Source: Lentibacillus jeotgali (GTDB lineage Bacteria; Bacillota; Bacilli; Bacillales; Amphibacillaceae). From it: a stretch of 64,000 bases of DNA. Location of the stretch: positions 1 through 64,000 of the forward strand of contig NZ_AGAV01000014.1 in assembly GCF_000224785.1 (NCBI RefSeq), written 5' to 3'. Shown here piece after piece: positions 27,336 through 37,788 of this stretch (position 1 is its first letter; each line of letters opens with the position of its first letter). Position numbers and translations under genes: made by a program. The notes beneath the pieces were generated by a model that was not told the origin of the DNA, searched no databases, and worked only from the letters and a program-made list of their open reading frames with translations.

Positions 27336-28091
27336 TCATGGGTTCATATTTACTTTCATTTCCTCTAATATTTTCTTCTCGAGCCTCGATACCTGTACCT
27401 GTGAAATACCAAGCCGCTCTGCCACTTCCGATTGTGTCCGGTCTTTGTAATACCGCAAATACAAAATCAGCCGCTCGCGTTCATTAAGCCGTCTGATCGC
27501 CTCCTGGAGAGTTAGTTTATCAAACCATTTTGTATCATCATCGGCAATCTGATCCAGCAGTGTTATCGGATCTCCATCGTTCTCAAAAACCGTTTCATGG
27601 ATGGAATGTGGTGATTTTGCAGCTTCCTCGGCATGAACGACTTCTTCTGAAGTGATATGAAGTGATTCGGCGAGTTCCAGAACAGTTGGGGCACGACCCA
27701 GCTGTTTTGTTAGTTCATCCCGTTTTTTTCGTATTTTGTTGCCGGTTTCTTTTAAGGAACGGCTTACCTTAATGCTGCCATCGTCCCGGATGAACCGCTG
27801 TATTTCTCCGATTATCATCGGTACAGCGTAAGTGGAAAACTTGACGTCATAAGATAAATCAAATTTATCAATTGCTTTAATAAGTCCGATACTTCCTATC
27901 TGAAACAGATCATCCGGATCATATCCGCGGTTGATAAAACGCTGTACAACTGACCAAACCAGTCTGACATTATTTTCAACAAGTATATCCCGTGCGTATT
28001 TATCACCTTGCTGGCTTTTATGGATATACGTCTTCACCTGTTCGTCATTTAACGATTCCTGCCGATTATCATGACTGACATTTAGGTCCAT
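27336..28091 (-). CDS. sigF: Forespore RNA polymerase sigma-F factor
   Basis: A 251-residue sigma-70 family factor with region 2 (DPDDLFQIGSIGLIKAIDKFD and KFSTYAVPMIIGEI) and region 4 (RTQSEVAERLGISQVQVSRLEK). It starts forespore-specific transcription and is held by SpoIIAB. ATG 28091 has AGGG at 6 bp; ATG 28097 is too close to it. Third gene of spoIIA. Confidence 0.94.
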   Translation of the reverse strand: MDLNVSHDNRQESLNDEQVKTYIHKSQQGDKYARDILVENNVRLVWSVVQRFINRGYDPDDLFQIGSIGLIKAIDKFDLSYDVKFSTYAVPMIIGEIQRFIRDDGSIKVSRSLKETGNKIRKKRDELTKQLGRAPTVLELAESLHITSEEVVHAEEAAKSPHSIHETVFENDGDPITLLDQIADDDTKWFDKLTLQEAIRRLNERERLILYLRYYKDRTQSEVAERLGISQVQVSRLEKKILEEMKVNMNP

Positions 28092-28099
28092 AGGCATCC

Positions 28100-28537
28100 C
28101 TATTTAGAAACCGTTTTTTTTGAAAGTTGTTTTGTCATATGAACAGTTGTGCCAGTTTCAGGTGAAGAAATGATCTCTAATACATCCATAAAATTTTCGA
28201 TGATAGTAAATCCCATTCCGGATCTTTCCAATTCAGGCTTTGATGTATAGAGCGGCTGTCTTGCTTCATCCACATTACCAATGCCAATTCCGTGGTCCTT
28301 GATTGTCAGTTCGATCTCATCTTCATGCAGCACACAGGATATAGAAACATGATGCCCCGGATCATTATTGTAACCGTGGATTATGGCATTCGTTACGGCT
28401 TCGGAGACGACTGTTTTAATTTCGGTCAGTTCGTCCATCGTCGGATCAAGCTGTGCCACAAAAGACGCAACTGTTACTCTGGCAAACGACTCATTTTCGC
28501 TTACACTTGCAAATTCCACAAACATTTCATTTTTCAT
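28100..28537 (-). CDS. spoIIAB: Anti-sigma-F factor / serine kinase SpoIIAB
   Basis: A 145-residue GHKL ATPase-fold kinase: N box [12 protein letters not shown]1 box DHGIGI and G2 region [15 protein letters not shown]. It binds sigma-F and phosphorylates SpoIIAA. Start overlaps the spoIIAA stop as ATGA. Confidence 0.95.
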   Translation of the reverse strand: MKNEMFVEFASVSENESFARVTVASFVAQLDPTMDELTEIKTVVSEAVTNAIIHGYNNDPGHHVSISCVLHEDEIELTIKDHGIGIGNVDEARQPLYTSKPELERSGMGFTIIENFMDVLEIISSPETGTTVHMTKQLSKKTVSK

Positions 28538-28887
28538 GATGCCACCCCCAACGTAAATAACGCATGTTCTTCGTTCTCCTCCAACCTTACAATTTTAAAC
28601 ATACCGGACATTTCAAACAATCTCCGGACTGGCGCTGAAACGGAACATACAACCATCTCCCCTCCCAGCTGAAGCACTTCTTTGTATCTGCCAAGAACAA
28701 CACCAAGTCCTGAGCTGTCCATGAATGTTACCGATTCAAGATTCAGCACAACATGTTTGATGGCGTTTGTATACATCATTTCTTTCCATTCGTTCCTTAA
28801 TACTTCCGCTTCATGATGGTCCAACTCCCCGGCCATTCTGACAACCAGGACATCTTCCTTGACGTCAAACGCAGTAGACAAACCCAT
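28534..28887 (-). CDS. spoIIAA: Anti-anti-sigma factor SpoIIAA
   Basis: A 117-residue STAS-domain protein with the phosphorylation site MDSSGLG (Ser58). When dephosphorylated it frees sigma-F from SpoIIAB. GGGAGG precedes ATG. About 100 bp separate it from dacF, with a possible hairpin (AATTGCTTC ... GAAGCAGGAATT) and a weak sigma-H-like sequence. Confidence 0.95.
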   Translation of the reverse strand: MGLSTAFDVKEDVLVVRMAGELDHHEAEVLRNEWKEMMYTNAIKHVVLNLESVTFMDSSGLGVVLGRYKEVLQLGGEMVVCSVSAPVRRLFEMSGMFKIVRLEENEEHALFTLGVAS

Positions 28888-28988
28888 ATTGTTTCCTCCC
28901 CACTTTTTCGTTCTGGATACTTTTTCGCTAAAATCCGGATTAATTCCTGCTTCCTGACAAAATAAGAAGCAATTCGTCAGAGATTCTG

Positions 28989-30164
28989 TTATTTAACCAT
29001 ATTTTGAGCTGTTCGTTTTAATAACGTTAAATACGATGCTTTCTTGACATCATAATCCACAATTAGCGGTGTTTTTGACAATGTTTCGCCGTTGCTTTTT
29101 ACAATTAATTCCCCTACCTGGTCGCCTTTATCGATCGGCAGGTCAAGGTCGGATTCCAGATTTACTGACGTTTTCACATTTTTATCATTCTCGCCTTTGC
29201 GATGGATTGTGCTGATTGATTCAGATGTTGTTACATCAATCGATGTATCCTCTGCCTTCAATAATTCCAATGTTGTAATGGTCTGTCCTTTCTCGTATAA
29301 ATTTTTTGTTTCGAAATGATTGAAAGCATAATCGAGCATACCGGTGATCGTTGAATTTCGCTCCTTGGTCGTATCGGCGCCCATAACGACAGCAATCATT
29401 CGCATATCATTTTTCTCTGCTGTTGCTGTCAAACAATATTTTGCTTCGTTTGTATAGCCGGTTTTCAACCCGTCCACGCCCGGATAAGATTTAACCAGTT
29501 TATTTGTATTCACCAGCCAAAATTCGTTCTCCTCACCTTTTCGCAAGTAATCCTCATAAATGGACGTATATTCGGTTACGGATTCATATTTCAATAATTC
29601 TTTGGCCATAACTGCCATATCATGGGCAGTGCTGTAGTGATTCTCAGCTGGAAGCCCAGTAGAATTCTGAAATTGAGTATTTTCCAGTCCCAATGCTTTT
29701 GCTTTTTTATTCATCTGTTCTACAAATGCTTTCTCACTGCCGGCAATTCTTTCGGCCAGTGCAACACTTGCGTCATTTGCCGAAGCAACGGCTATCCCTT
29801 TCAAGAGATTGTTGACACTCATTTCTTCGCCGGTTTCAAGAAATATCTGCGAACCCCCCATCGATGCAGCACGTTCACTTACCCTGATGGTTTCATTTTT
29901 ATCGATTTTCCCTTTATCAAGGCTCTCCATTATCAGTAATAGAGTCATAACTTTTGTCATACTGGCGGGCGGCAATTTCTCATGCGCGTTTTTATCAAAC
30001 AGTAATTTACCGGTATCACGTTCCATCAAAACGCCGGACTGAGCATCCGGAGCTAAATTAAGTTCCTGATCCGTATCATCTTGACCGTTTTCTTCACCAA
30101 ACACTGTAAATGGCATGAAGAGAATTGAAAATATAATGCTAGTCAATAAAACAAACTTTTTCAT
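28989..30164 (-). CDS. dacF: D-alanyl-D-alanine carboxypeptidase DacF
   Basis: A 391-residue PBP5-family enzyme: signal peptide (about 1-23), SMTK (Ser68, Lys71), SANDAS and KTGYT motifs, and the C-terminal PBP5 beta domain. In B. subtilis dacF is forespore-expressed and directly precedes spoIIA, as here, and helps set cortex cross-linking. A sigma-F-like promoter lies upstream. GGAGG before the ATG. Confidence 0.92.
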   Translation of the reverse strand: MKKFVLLTSIIFSILFMPFTVFGEENGQDDTDQELNLAPDAQSGVLMERDTGKLLFDKNAHEKLPPASMTKVMTLLLIMESLDKGKIDKNETIRVSERAASMGGSQIFLETGEEMSVNNLLKGIAVASANDASVALAERIAGSEKAFVEQMNKKAKALGLENTQFQNSTGLPAENHYSTAHDMAVMAKELLKYESVTEYTSIYEDYLRKGEENEFWLVNTNKLVKSYPGVDGLKTGYTNEAKYCLTATAEKNDMRMIAVVMGADTTKERNSTITGMLDYAFNHFETKNLYEKGQTITTLELLKAEDTSIDVTTSESISTIHRKGENDKNVKTSVNLESDLDLPIDKGDQVGELIVKSNGETLSKTPLIVDYDVKKASYLTLLKRTAQNMVK

Positions 30165-30193
30165 TGTTCAACCTCCAACATTCAATATAGTTT

Positions 30194-30223
30194 TATGTTT
30201 GCCATTTCAGTGTGTTCTTATAC
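30194..30223 (-). promoter_or_regulatory. Candidate sigma-F promoter of dacF
   Basis: Minus-strand GTATA, 15-bp spacer, then GGCAAACATA, close to the sigma-F pattern (GTATA and GGnnAnAnTA with one mismatch), about 30 bp before the dacF start codon. Confidence 0.5.
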
Positions 30224-30244
30224 GAGATACAAAAGTATTTAAGG

Positions 30245-30311
30245 CAAAGAAAAATCCGAACGATGATTCAAAATTCTTTAGATAGATTTCGAATTAGTTC
30301 GGATTTTTCTT
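30245..30311. repeat. Dispersed hairpin repeat, copy 1
   Basis: Perfect 12-bp arms AAAAATCCGAAC / GTTCGGATTTTT with inner partial pairing ATTC / GAAT. A close copy occurs at 39501-39575. It can act as a terminator in either direction, upstream of dacF and after the pdp terminator. Confidence 0.75.
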
Positions 30312-30408
30312 CTTTTGTAAAATAGACATCTGCGTCAACCTTCAAAACGATGGTGGAAAACCAAAGAGGACCGACTGCCAGTAAATGCCCGATTCGGTTC
30401 AACTAACA

Positions 30409-30438
30409 ATCATTGGGGGTGAAGAACCCCCCAATGAT
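30409..30438 (-). terminator. Terminator of drm-pupG-pdp
   Basis: Strong stem ATCATTGGGGG / CCCCCAATGAT with a 7-8-nt loop, 12 bp after the pdp stop codon. The minus-strand T-tail is short. Confidence 0.7.
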
Positions 30439-30450
30439 TTTAGTTTTACT

Positions 30451-31755
30451 TTACCTTGAGATGTTCTCATAAATAAGCGGTGGTTTCTCAACGGTTTCAT
30501 CCGAGATGACAATGCTTGCATATAATTTTTCTTTTACATCATCTACGGTTTTGGTGTTTGCATGAATCGTCAAAAGTGATTCACCTTGACTGACGGCATC
30601 CCCGATTTTTTTATTGAGCACGATGCCGACAGACAAATCAATATCAGAATTCTTCGTCGCTCTTCCTGCACCAAGCATCATAGCTGCGGTTCCGATGGCA
30701 TCTGCTTCGATTTCAGAAACAGCCCCTGACTTTTCAGCAGGTAATTCAAATGTATAAGATGCTTGCGGCAATAAGTCCGGATTATCCGCTACATCTGAAT
30801 CACCGCCCTGTGCTTCAAGAAACACTTTGAACTGTTCGATTGCTTTCCCGCTATTTAGATTGTCCGTCAGCTGTTTTTTGGCTTCATCCAGTGTGTCAGC
30901 TTTATTTGCCAATACAACCATCTGACTGCCCAGCTCCAGACATAATTCAGTTAAATCGTTCGGTCCTTTCCCCTGCAGCGTATCAATTGCTTCTCTGACT
31001 TCCAGGGCATTACCGACAGCGTACCCAAGCGGCTGGCTCATGTCCGATATAAGAGCCATCGTATTTCTGCCAACCCGGTTGCCGATCGATACCATTGCCT
31101 GAGCCAATTCCCTGGCATCATCAAGTTCTTTCATAAAAGCTCCGGCACCAGTTTTAACATCCAAAACAATAGCATCAGCACCTGATGCTATTTTCTTGCT
31201 CATGATTGAGCTGGCAATCAGCGGGATTGAATTCACTGTTGCCGTAACATCCCTTAGACTGTAGAGCTTTTTATCAGCAGGCGTCAGATTGCCGGTCTGG
31301 CCGACGACGGCTGCTTTAATTCGGTTAACCAGATTAATAAATTCATCAATGGAAATTTCGACATGAAATCCAGGCACTGCCTCCAATTTATCAATCGTTC
31401 CGCCGGTGTGCCCGAGTCCTCTGCCACTCATTTTGGCGACAGGTACCCCGGCAGAAGCAACCAGAGGGGCAAGTATCAAGGTGGTCGTATCGCCAACCCC
31501 ACCGGTCGAATGTTTATCAACTTTAATACCGGAAATGGCAGAAAGGTCAATTTGGTCTCCTGACTCCACCATCGCCGTAGTCAATTCGGCCCGTTCCTCC
31601 TCGATCATATCCTGGAAATACACAGCCATCAGCAGTGCACTTGCCTGGTAGTCCGGGATGTCACCATTTGTACAGCCGTCGACAAAAAAGCGGATTTCTT
31701 CGCTTGAAAGCTTTTCCCCGTCACGTTTTTTTTCAATGATGTCATACATTCGCAT
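30451..31755 (-). CDS. pdp: Pyrimidine-nucleoside phosphorylase
   Basis: A 434-residue enzyme splitting uridine and thymidine with phosphate. The family phosphate/substrate signature [15 protein letters not shown] and the [16 protein letters not shown] loop are clear. AAGGATG precedes ATG. Last of three nucleoside-salvage genes (drm-pupG-pdp) with gaps of 12 to 17 bp. Confidence 0.94.
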   Translation of the reverse strand: MRMYDIIEKKRDGEKLSSEEIRFFVDGCTNGDIPDYQASALLMAVYFQDMIEEERAELTTAMVESGDQIDLSAISGIKVDKHSTGGVGDTTTLILAPLVASAGVPVAKMSGRGLGHTGGTIDKLEAVPGFHVEISIDEFINLVNRIKAAVVGQTGNLTPADKKLYSLRDVTATVNSIPLIASSIMSKKIASGADAIVLDVKTGAGAFMKELDDARELAQAMVSIGNRVGRNTMALISDMSQPLGYAVGNALEVREAIDTLQGKGPNDLTELCLELGSQMVVLANKADTLDEAKKQLTDNLNSGKAIEQFKVFLEAQGGDSDVADNPDLLPQASYTFELPAEKSGAVSEIEADAIGTAAMMLGAGRATKNSDIDLSVGIVLNKKIGDAVSQGESLLTIHANTKTVDDVKEKLYASIVISDETVEKPPLIYENISR

Positions 31756-31772
31756 ATAATCATCCTTATTGA

Positions 31773-32594
31773 TTAGTTTGGCAGTGTACGTATGATTTCT
31801 TTAACAAACTTGAGAAAGTCTTCGCGCACCTGTTTCGTTGTCTCAATCACTTCGTCGTGTGTCAGCGGCTGATCAAGAATACCGGCTGCCATATTGGATA
31901 TGCAGGAGATGCCTAGCACACGCAGGCCTGCGTGTCCCGACACAATCACTTCCGGTACGGTTGACATACCGACAGCGTCCCCGCCAAGTGTCCGAAGCAT
32001 GTTGATTTCAGCCGGTGTCTCATATGCCGGGCCGGTATTTCCGACATATACACCCTCCTGTACGGTTAATCCCAATTTGGATGCACAGTCTTTTGCATGC
32101 CGCAGATAGGCTTCATCGTATACCTGTGACATATCCGGAAAGCGTTCACCGAGTGTTTCATCATTCGGCCCAAGCAACGGATTGTCCCTCATGTTGTTGA
32201 TATGATCTGTGATCAGCATCAAATCACCGGGGTTAAACACCTTATTGATACCGCCGGCTGCGTTAGTGACGATGATCGAATCGATCCCCAATTTTTTCAT
32301 CACCCGGACCGGAAACGTCACCTGCTGCATGGAATAGCCCTCATAATAATGAAAGCGGCCCTGCATTGCAATAACTTGTCTGCCTTCCAGGTCACCTGTG
32401 ACAAGCTGTCCTTTGTGCCCCGATACGGTTGATTCCGGAAAATGGGGTATGTCTTTATAGGAAAACGTAACCGGGTTGTCGATTTCATCTGCTAAAACGC
32501 CGAGTCCCGATCCTAAAATGAGACCAATGGCAGGAGCACTTGATAATTTCTCATTTATATATGAAGCCGCTTCTTCAATAGCTGTCTGGTTCAT
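31773..32594 (-). CDS. pupG: Purine-nucleoside phosphorylase
   Basis: A 273-residue trimeric-type purine nucleoside phosphorylase: phosphate loop [18 protein letters not shown] and the active-site region [10 protein letters not shown]. Converts inosine/guanosine and phosphate to base and ribose-1-phosphate, which drm then isomerises. GGGGGG-type site before ATG. Confidence 0.93.
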   Translation of the reverse strand: MNQTAIEEAASYINEKLSSAPAIGLILGSGLGVLADEIDNPVTFSYKDIPHFPESTVSGHKGQLVTGDLEGRQVIAMQGRFHYYEGYSMQQVTFPVRVMKKLGIDSIIVTNAAGGINKVFNPGDLMLITDHINNMRDNPLLGPNDETLGERFPDMSQVYDEAYLRHAKDCASKLGLTVQEGVYVGNTGPAYETPAEINMLRTLGGDAVGMSTVPEVIVSGHAGLRVLGISCISNMAAGILDQPLTHDEVIETTKQVREDFLKFVKEIIRTLPN

Positions 32595-32606
32595 GCTTAT
32601 CCCCCC

Positions 32607-33785
32607 TTAATTAATATCGTTCAAAAAGCTTTTTCCGTGTTCCGGCATTTTAATATTAAAGTTATTAGCAATGGTAGCTCCAATATCGGCAAACGTTTCT
32701 CTTAAAGCAAGTACATTTCCTTGATCCATGCTCGTGTGATAAACGAGCAGCGGTACGTATTCGCGCGTATGGTCTGTTCCATGGTGAATCGGATCGTTAC
32801 CATGGTCTGCGGTAATAATGAGCAAATCGTCATCATTCAGACGGTTCATGACTTCCGGCAGTCGTGCATCAAATGCTTCCAGGGCTTTACCGTAGCCTTC
32901 AGGATCGCGCCGGTGTCCATATTTGGCGTCAAAATCAACCAAGTTCAAAAAGTTTAATCCCGTAAAATCTTTTGACATTGAATCGACCAATTTAGTCATG
33001 CCATCTTCATTATCTGCTGTACGGATTGCCTTTGTGACACCTTCATCATCATAGATATCTGAAATTTTACCGAGGGCAATCACATCATAGTCAGCATCTT
33101 CCAATTCATTCATCACTGTGCGGCCAAAGGGCTTCAATGCGTAGTCATGCCGGTTAGCTGTACGCTGAAACGCACCCGGTTTTCCTGTGAACGGGCGCGC
33201 AATGACCCGGCCGACCATATATTTTTCATCCAGTGTCAGCTCACGGGCGATTTTACAAATATTATATAATTCATCTAATGGTACAACATCTTCATGTGCG
33301 GCAATCTGCAACACAGAGTCTGCCGATGTATAAACTATCAGTGCACCAGTTTCCATATGCTCCTGCCCTAATTCTTCGATAATGGCGGTGCCTGAGGCCG
33401 GTTTATTTCCGATAACTTTTCTGCCTGTTTTTGCTTCCAGATCAGCAACTAGTTCGTCGGGGAAGCCATCCGGAAATGTCCGGAAAGGCTGCTGGATATT
33501 CAGCCCCATGATTTCCCAATGGCCTGTCATCGTATCTTTACCGTTGGAAGCTTCCTGCATTTTTGTATAATGCGCTGTTGGCGATTCGGCTTTTTCAATT
33601 CCCTGTATCTCCCTGATGTTACTGAGTCCTAATCTTCCCATGTTCGGCATATTCAGACCGTCCATCCGTTCTGCAATATGCCCCAATGTATCAGCACCTT
33701 CATCGTTAAATGCTTTTGCATCCGGTGCCTCGCCAATCCCCACAGAATCCATAACAATCAAGAATACGCGTTTAAATTGTTGCAT
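32607..33785 (-). CDS. drm: Phosphopentomutase
   Basis: A 392-residue alkaline-phosphatase-fold mutase interconverting (deoxy)ribose 1- and 5-phosphates. Metal-binding segments [15 protein letters not shown]-like ([15 protein letters not shown]) and ITADHGNDP with [10 protein letters not shown] are intact, and the catalytic threonine lies in [12 protein letters not shown]. First gene of the salvage operon; AGGAGG upstream. Confidence 0.94.
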   Translation of the reverse strand: MQQFKRVFLIVMDSVGIGEAPDAKAFNDEGADTLGHIAERMDGLNMPNMGRLGLSNIREIQGIEKAESPTAHYTKMQEASNGKDTMTGHWEIMGLNIQQPFRTFPDGFPDELVADLEAKTGRKVIGNKPASGTAIIEELGQEHMETGALIVYTSADSVLQIAAHEDVVPLDELYNICKIARELTLDEKYMVGRVIARPFTGKPGAFQRTANRHDYALKPFGRTVMNELEDADYDVIALGKISDIYDDEGVTKAIRTADNEDGMTKLVDSMSKDFTGLNFLNLVDFDAKYGHRRDPEGYGKALEAFDARLPEVMNRLNDDDLLIITADHGNDPIHHGTDHTREYVPLLVYHTSMDQGNVLALRETFADIGATIANNFNIKMPEHGKSFLNDIN

Positions 33786-33936
33786 AATAGTCGATACCTC
33801 CTATAACTGTTTTTCCCTGTTTTGTTTTACAGTATGCTGGCTCCTTTTAGTTGTATGATGTCTGACGACTGTACCGACAAAAAAAGAGATGTTATTCGCC
33901 TGTCATTTGCCGGTCATTCTTTGCCTGCCAGTCAGA

Positions 33937-34830
33937 CTAAGCTCGCGGGTGATAAGATTGATAAATATCTTTCAACCTGGATTTTGTAATATGTGTATAA
34001 ATTTGAGTTGTGGAAATATCAGAATGACCCAACATTTCCTGAACCGATCGCAAATCCGCCCCATTTTCCAATAAATGTGTAGCGAATGAATGTCTCAGCG
34101 TATGTGGTGTAATTGTTTTTCTGATCCCGGCTTCACGGGCTATCCCTTTTAATATCTTCCAAAAACCTTGACGGGAAAGGGGCCTGCCATGCTGGTTAAC
34201 AAATAATGCATTCTTATCCTGCTTCCGTTTTACAAGGCTTGTCCTGGCATCCTGCAAATAATCATCCATTGATTTTATAGCAACATCACCGAGCGGGACG
34301 ATTCTTTCCTTCGAACCCTTTCCCATACAGCGCAAAAATCCCATTGTCAAATGAAGGTCGCTTACTTTCAGGCCGACCAGTTCCGAAACCCGCAGTCCGG
34401 TGGCATACATCAGTTCAAGCATTGCTTTATTCCGGATCGTCAAAGAGGTCTTCCCGTTAATTGTCAATAACGCTTCAACATCCTGTGACGTTAGTGTAGC
34501 AGGTAATTTCTGTTCTTTTTTAGGTGTCTCGATATGTATGCTTGCATCATGTTCGGCAAGCTGTTCCCGAATCAGAAATTGATGGAATGACCGTATTGAG
34601 GAAATCGCCCTGGCAATCGTTGCCGGTGATTTGCCTTCCTCCTTAAGCTTGTACAGAAACCCTATAATGTCAGCTCGTCCTATTTCGTTCCAGATCAATT
34701 TTCGGCGTGCTTGTTCCAGATAATGCATATAATTTTTCAAGTCGCGCTGATAAGATTTTAATGTATTATCCGTTACGCCGCGTTCTACTATTAAATAATG
34801 GACAAAATCCTCAAAAGCAGGCTTTAGCAT
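33937..34830 (-). CDS. xerD: Site-specific tyrosine recombinase XerD
   Basis: A 297-residue recombinase with the full catalytic set: Arg147 ([10 protein letters not shown]), Lys171, His243-x-x-Arg246 (TPHTLRHSF), His269 and nucleophile Tyr278 (QIYTH). It resolves chromosome dimers at dif with XerC/CodV. ATG 34830 has GGGGAG at 8 bp; ATG 34836 overlaps the yqzK stop. The order fur-yqzK-xerD-drm-pupG matches B. subtilis. Confidence 0.93.
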   Translation of the reverse strand: MLKPAFEDFVHYLIVERGVTDNTLKSYQRDLKNYMHYLEQARRKLIWNEIGRADIIGFLYKLKEEGKSPATIARAISSIRSFHQFLIREQLAEHDASIHIETPKKEQKLPATLTSQDVEALLTINGKTSLTIRNKAMLELMYATGLRVSELVGLKVSDLHLTMGFLRCMGKGSKERIVPLGDVAIKSMDDYLQDARTSLVKRKQDKNALFVNQHGRPLSRQGFWKILKGIAREAGIRKTITPHTLRHSFATHLLENGADLRSVQEMLGHSDISTTQIYTHITKSRLKDIYQSYHPRA

Positions 34831-34835
34831 AACCA

Positions 34836-35054
34836 TTACTCCCCTAGGCGAAAAAATAAATTGAGCCGATCAATGAACCCCTCGTCATCAGTCTCAAAAA
34901 CTTTTACTGACGGACCCTGTGGCGGATCGTACCGGTGAAATTGTTCATACTCAGTATGCATATACCGCAGTCCAAAATAGAATAGACATGTACAGCCTAT
35001 AAACAGAATAAATACTTTCAGGGCATCCCGAAGCAATTGCGCCATTTGTCCCAC
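34836..35054 (-). CDS. yqzK: YqzK family (DUF4227) small membrane protein
   Basis: A 72-residue protein with one N-terminal membrane helix (about 11-28) and a conserved DPPxGPSVKVF segment, the DUF4227/YqzK pattern. Located between fur and xerD as in B. subtilis. Function unknown. Its stop overlaps the first possible xerD start. Confidence 0.85.
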   Translation of the reverse strand: MGQMAQLLRDALKVFILFIGCTCLFYFGLRYMHTEYEQFHRYDPPQGPSVKVFETDDEGFIDRLNLFFRLGE

Positions 35055-35291
35055 CTCTTTCGCATATCTGCTGTGACCCGTTCAATAGTTCAATAAACAC
35101 ACCATTTATTTTATTAAAACCGTGTCACTAGTAAAGATATGCCAAAAAAGGCTGATAATATACATACCATCAGTATATTATTCTATTGTCCTATCACCAA
35201 AATACCGCATTTTCTTGAAAATGTAAATTACAACCCAGGATTAAAAAAACCTTTTTTCTCAAGTAAGAAAAAAGGCATTCCGCTCATTTCA

Positions 35292-35750
35292 TTATCTTGC
35301 CGACTGAACTGCCGATTCCTGGCATTGTTTGCAAATCCCATGGAAAGTCAATCGATGATCCTCCACTTGAAAGCTAAAATCTTTCTCGACTATTTTTTCT
35401 ACATCCCCAAGAAGGTCATCCACTATTTCTTCAACAGAGCCGCATTCCATACATACAAGGTGATGATGAAAATGCTCAGCTCCCTCTTTGCGCAAATCGT
35501 AGCGCGAAACACCGTCACCAAAGTTTATCTTATCAACAATCTTCAATTCTGATAACAATTCCAGTGTTCGATATACGGTAGCAAGACCTATTTCAGGTGC
35601 TTTTTCTTTTACCAGCAAGTAGATATCTTCAGCACTCAGATGGTCTTCTTCACGTTCCAGCAACACCCTGAGTGTGGCTTCCCGTTGTGGAGTAAGCTTA
35701 TAACTTTGTGCATGGAGCTGTTTTTTTATCCGTTCGATTCGATGTTCCAT
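35292..35750 (-). CDS. fur: Ferric uptake regulator Fur
   Basis: A 152-residue Fur-family repressor: winged helix (KLTPQREATLRVL, GLATVYRTLELL), histidine-rich metal site HFHHHLVC and two CxxC pairs (CMEC, CKQC). Position beside yqzK and spoIIM identifies Fur rather than PerR or Zur. ATG 35750 is set by GGAGGAG. Two PerR-type boxes lie 60-100 bp upstream; in B. subtilis fur is under PerR control. The 237 bp after the gene hold no feature that I can name. Confidence 0.92.
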   Translation of the reverse strand: MEHRIERIKKQLHAQSYKLTPQREATLRVLLEREEDHLSAEDIYLLVKEKAPEIGLATVYRTLELLSELKIVDKINFGDGVSRYDLRKEGAEHFHHHLVCMECGSVEEIVDDLLGDVEKIVEKDFSFQVEDHRLTFHGICKQCQESAVQSAR

Positions 35751-35811
35751 GGCAAGTCTCCTCCCTATTATCCCCAACCTCATTATATGCGGACAGATGG
35801 AGCATGTCAAA

Positions 35812-35849
35812 ATATAATGATTATAATTTGTTATTTATAATCATTATTA
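35812..35849 (-). promoter_or_regulatory. Two PerR/Fur-type operator boxes upstream of fur
   Basis: ATATAATGATTATAA (35812-35826) and TTATAATCATTATTA (35835-35849) each match the 15-bp PerR consensus TTATAATNATTATAA at 14 of 15 positions. They are separated by 8 bp and lie between spoIIM and fur. Together they also form one larger inverted repeat. Confidence 0.75.
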
Positions 35850-35863
35850 TATAACATTTATTA

Positions 35864-36502
35864 CTAACTATAAAGGGATTTTATTAACATTTCCATTGCT
35901 TCATTTGATACATATGCTTCCAGAGCTGCTGCAGCCAGGGAAAACACCATCAATGAAGCGAACAGCACCGCATATTTGCCGAAAGACTGTAATACCGGCT
36001 GGGAAATGCGCCACGAGAAAAGCTTCCTTAACAGAATCGTTGAGAAAATCATGGATAAGCTGCCTGCAATAATATAAATTGGTATCACCAGCAAATTTTG
36101 CGGTGCAATTGAAATTGAAGCCAAAAATAATCCGTTTGCACCGAGCTGATTCACCATAAAACCGACTGAAAATCCAACAACCAGGCCTTTTAAAAACAAT
36201 AAAATCCAGACGACCGGAAGACCTATAACCGACAGCCCTAATATAAATAGCATAAAAAGATATTTCACATGATATAAAAAACTGCTCTTAAGCACTTCGC
36301 TGCTCTTCACCTGTTCTTCTTCAGTAATGTCACCAAAAAAGCGTTCAAGGTAAAAGAATAAGTCTTGCTTTTGAACGAAATTCATACTGTTGACAATAAT
36401 TGCTCCAAAAATAATTCCAGTCAGAAAAAGGATCGTCATAAAAATATAAATGACAGCATGCTCTTTTACATGGTCGATTAACAGGGTCCGCTTGTTATAC
36501 AT
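35864..36502 (-). CDS. spoIIM: Stage II sporulation protein M
   Basis: A 212-residue protein with about five membrane helices, matching SpoIIM in length, topology and position next to fur/yqzK. It is the membrane scaffold of the SpoIID-M-P engulfment machine. Family segment ILFLKGLVVGFSVGFMVNQLG is visible. Confidence 0.92.
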   Translation of the reverse strand: MYNKRTLLIDHVKEHAVIYIFMTILFLTGIIFGAIIVNSMNFVQKQDLFFYLERFFGDITEEEQVKSSEVLKSSFLYHVKYLFMLFILGLSVIGLPVVWILLFLKGLVVGFSVGFMVNQLGANGLFLASISIAPQNLLVIPIYIIAGSLSMIFSTILLRKLFSWRISQPVLQSFGKYAVLFASLMVFSLAAAALEAYVSNEAMEMLIKSLYS

Positions 36503-36615
36503 TGGAATCCTCCATCACGTGTAATTTCGTTTCATTAGGCTGTCTATAAATGGCCTCTGATAAAAACTATGAAGAATTCCATGTAAAAATACCAAATTAT
36601 TTTTGGCAATTAGAG

Positions 36616-37785
36616 TTAAGATGTTGTGACAGATCCATATTTTCCGCCGCCGCCGGCTTTTATCGATAACTTACCTTCTCTCATATCTATAATGGAGGAT
36701 GCTAGTTTTTCCGGTATGACTTCTTTCAGATCATCCAGAGACGCGTAATGAATCACATTCATTTCCGTTTGAAAATGTTCCAGCAATTTCGTGAATGTCT
36801 TAGGCCCAAGCTTTGGCAAATACTCCAATGGCACTTGATATAAATAAGGCGGCCGGTCCTTGTTATCCTTCTCAGTGCTTTTTAGTTCCTGGATCCGGTC
36901 AAACACACCTTTTACAATTTTTTTCGAGCCGCACTGATGACATTTTATAGCATCGGCAGCTAGCGGCTCAAGACATTGACTGCAAACGGTTGTGTAATAC
37001 TTTCCCAGATGGGGGTTCATGCCGAAGTTCCGCTTTATCCGCCGGTCGTCCACATTGTGCAATGCCCAGTAAAATTCCTTGAATGAAGGTTCTTCCATGG
37101 TTATTTCCTGATACTCCCTTGCAATTTTCGGGAGTGAGTGAGCATCGGAGTTCGACAAAAATGTAAAGGCATGAAGTTCGCTGATTTGATCAGCCATCAT
37201 CGTATCTGAACTGAGTCCTAGTTCAATCGCATCGATCAGATCCGGATCAAGCACCTCCCTTAATGATTGATGGACCCCTTTCCCGTACATGCTTTTGAAT
37301 GGTGTGAACACGTGTGCAGGTATGAAAACACCGGACAGTTCTTTCACTTTATACTGCAGCTGTTTTGCTGTTCCATAATAGCGCTGCGAGCTTAATGTAA
37401 TGTTTTTCATTTTGGTTGTCAGCCACTCTGAAAACTCCTCCATCTTCTCCAATGTCGGAAGGAAGCATAAAACATGAAGCGGCCCCCGGCAATTTTCATC
37501 ATACACTTCAATTTCAGAGCCGAGTATTAAGGTCACATTTTCAAAACGTATCCCGCCGTCATCCAGTTCATGGGCGTGTCCAGCACCGATAAGCTTTTTG
37601 ATCTCCTGCTGAACGGCCGGTGCATGACTGTCAATCACGCCAGCCATATGGATGCCCTTGTTCCGGCTCGCCTCCTTTAAAACGTTTGTCAATGTTAACG
37701 TCTTGGCTCCGGTGATTTTGACCGGGTTATTAAACATATCCCGCCCTATGTGAATATGCATATCAGCAAAAAACGATTTCGGCAT
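36616..37785 (-). CDS. yqxK: Endonuclease Q family PHP protein (YqxK)
   Basis: A 389-residue protein: PHP metal-binding start FADMHIHIGRD, further His/Asp/Glu ligands (IDSHAP, GSEIEVY, FLSNSDAHSL), a zinc ribbon (CSQC ... CHQC, about residues 274-293) and a helix-hairpin-helix-like C-terminus (PKLGPKTFTKLLEHF). This is the EndoQ architecture, which in archaea cleaves DNA 5' of deaminated bases. Activity in Bacillaceae proteins is inferred. Lies between nudF and spoIIM as in B. subtilis. Confidence 0.88.
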   Translation of the reverse strand: MPKSFFADMHIHIGRDMFNNPVKITGAKTLTLTNVLKEASRNKGIHMAGVIDSHAPAVQQEIKKLIGAGHAHELDDGGIRFENVTLILGSEIEVYDENCRGPLHVLCFLPTLEKMEEFSEWLTTKMKNITLSSQRYYGTAKQLQYKVKELSGVFIPAHVFTPFKSMYGKGVHQSLREVLDPDLIDAIELGLSSDTMMADQISELHAFTFLSNSDAHSLPKIAREYQEITMEEPSFKEFYWALHNVDDRRIKRNFGMNPHLGKYYTTVCSQCLEPLAADAIKCHQCGSKKIVKGVFDRIQELKSTEKDNKDRPPYLYQVPLEYLPKLGPKTFTKLLEHFQTEMNVIHYASLDDLKEVIPEKLASSIIDMREGKLSIKAGGGGKYGSVTTS

Positions 37786-37788
37786 TCC

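Noticed and set aside
28888-28988. Sigma-H promoter in front of spoIIAA
   Set aside because: AGGAATT with GCGAAAAAG at 13-14 bp is only a partial match; not strong enough to list.
35139-35552. A 137-codon plus-strand frame opposite fur
   Set aside because: Antisense to most of a clearly conserved gene, with no ribosome binding site.
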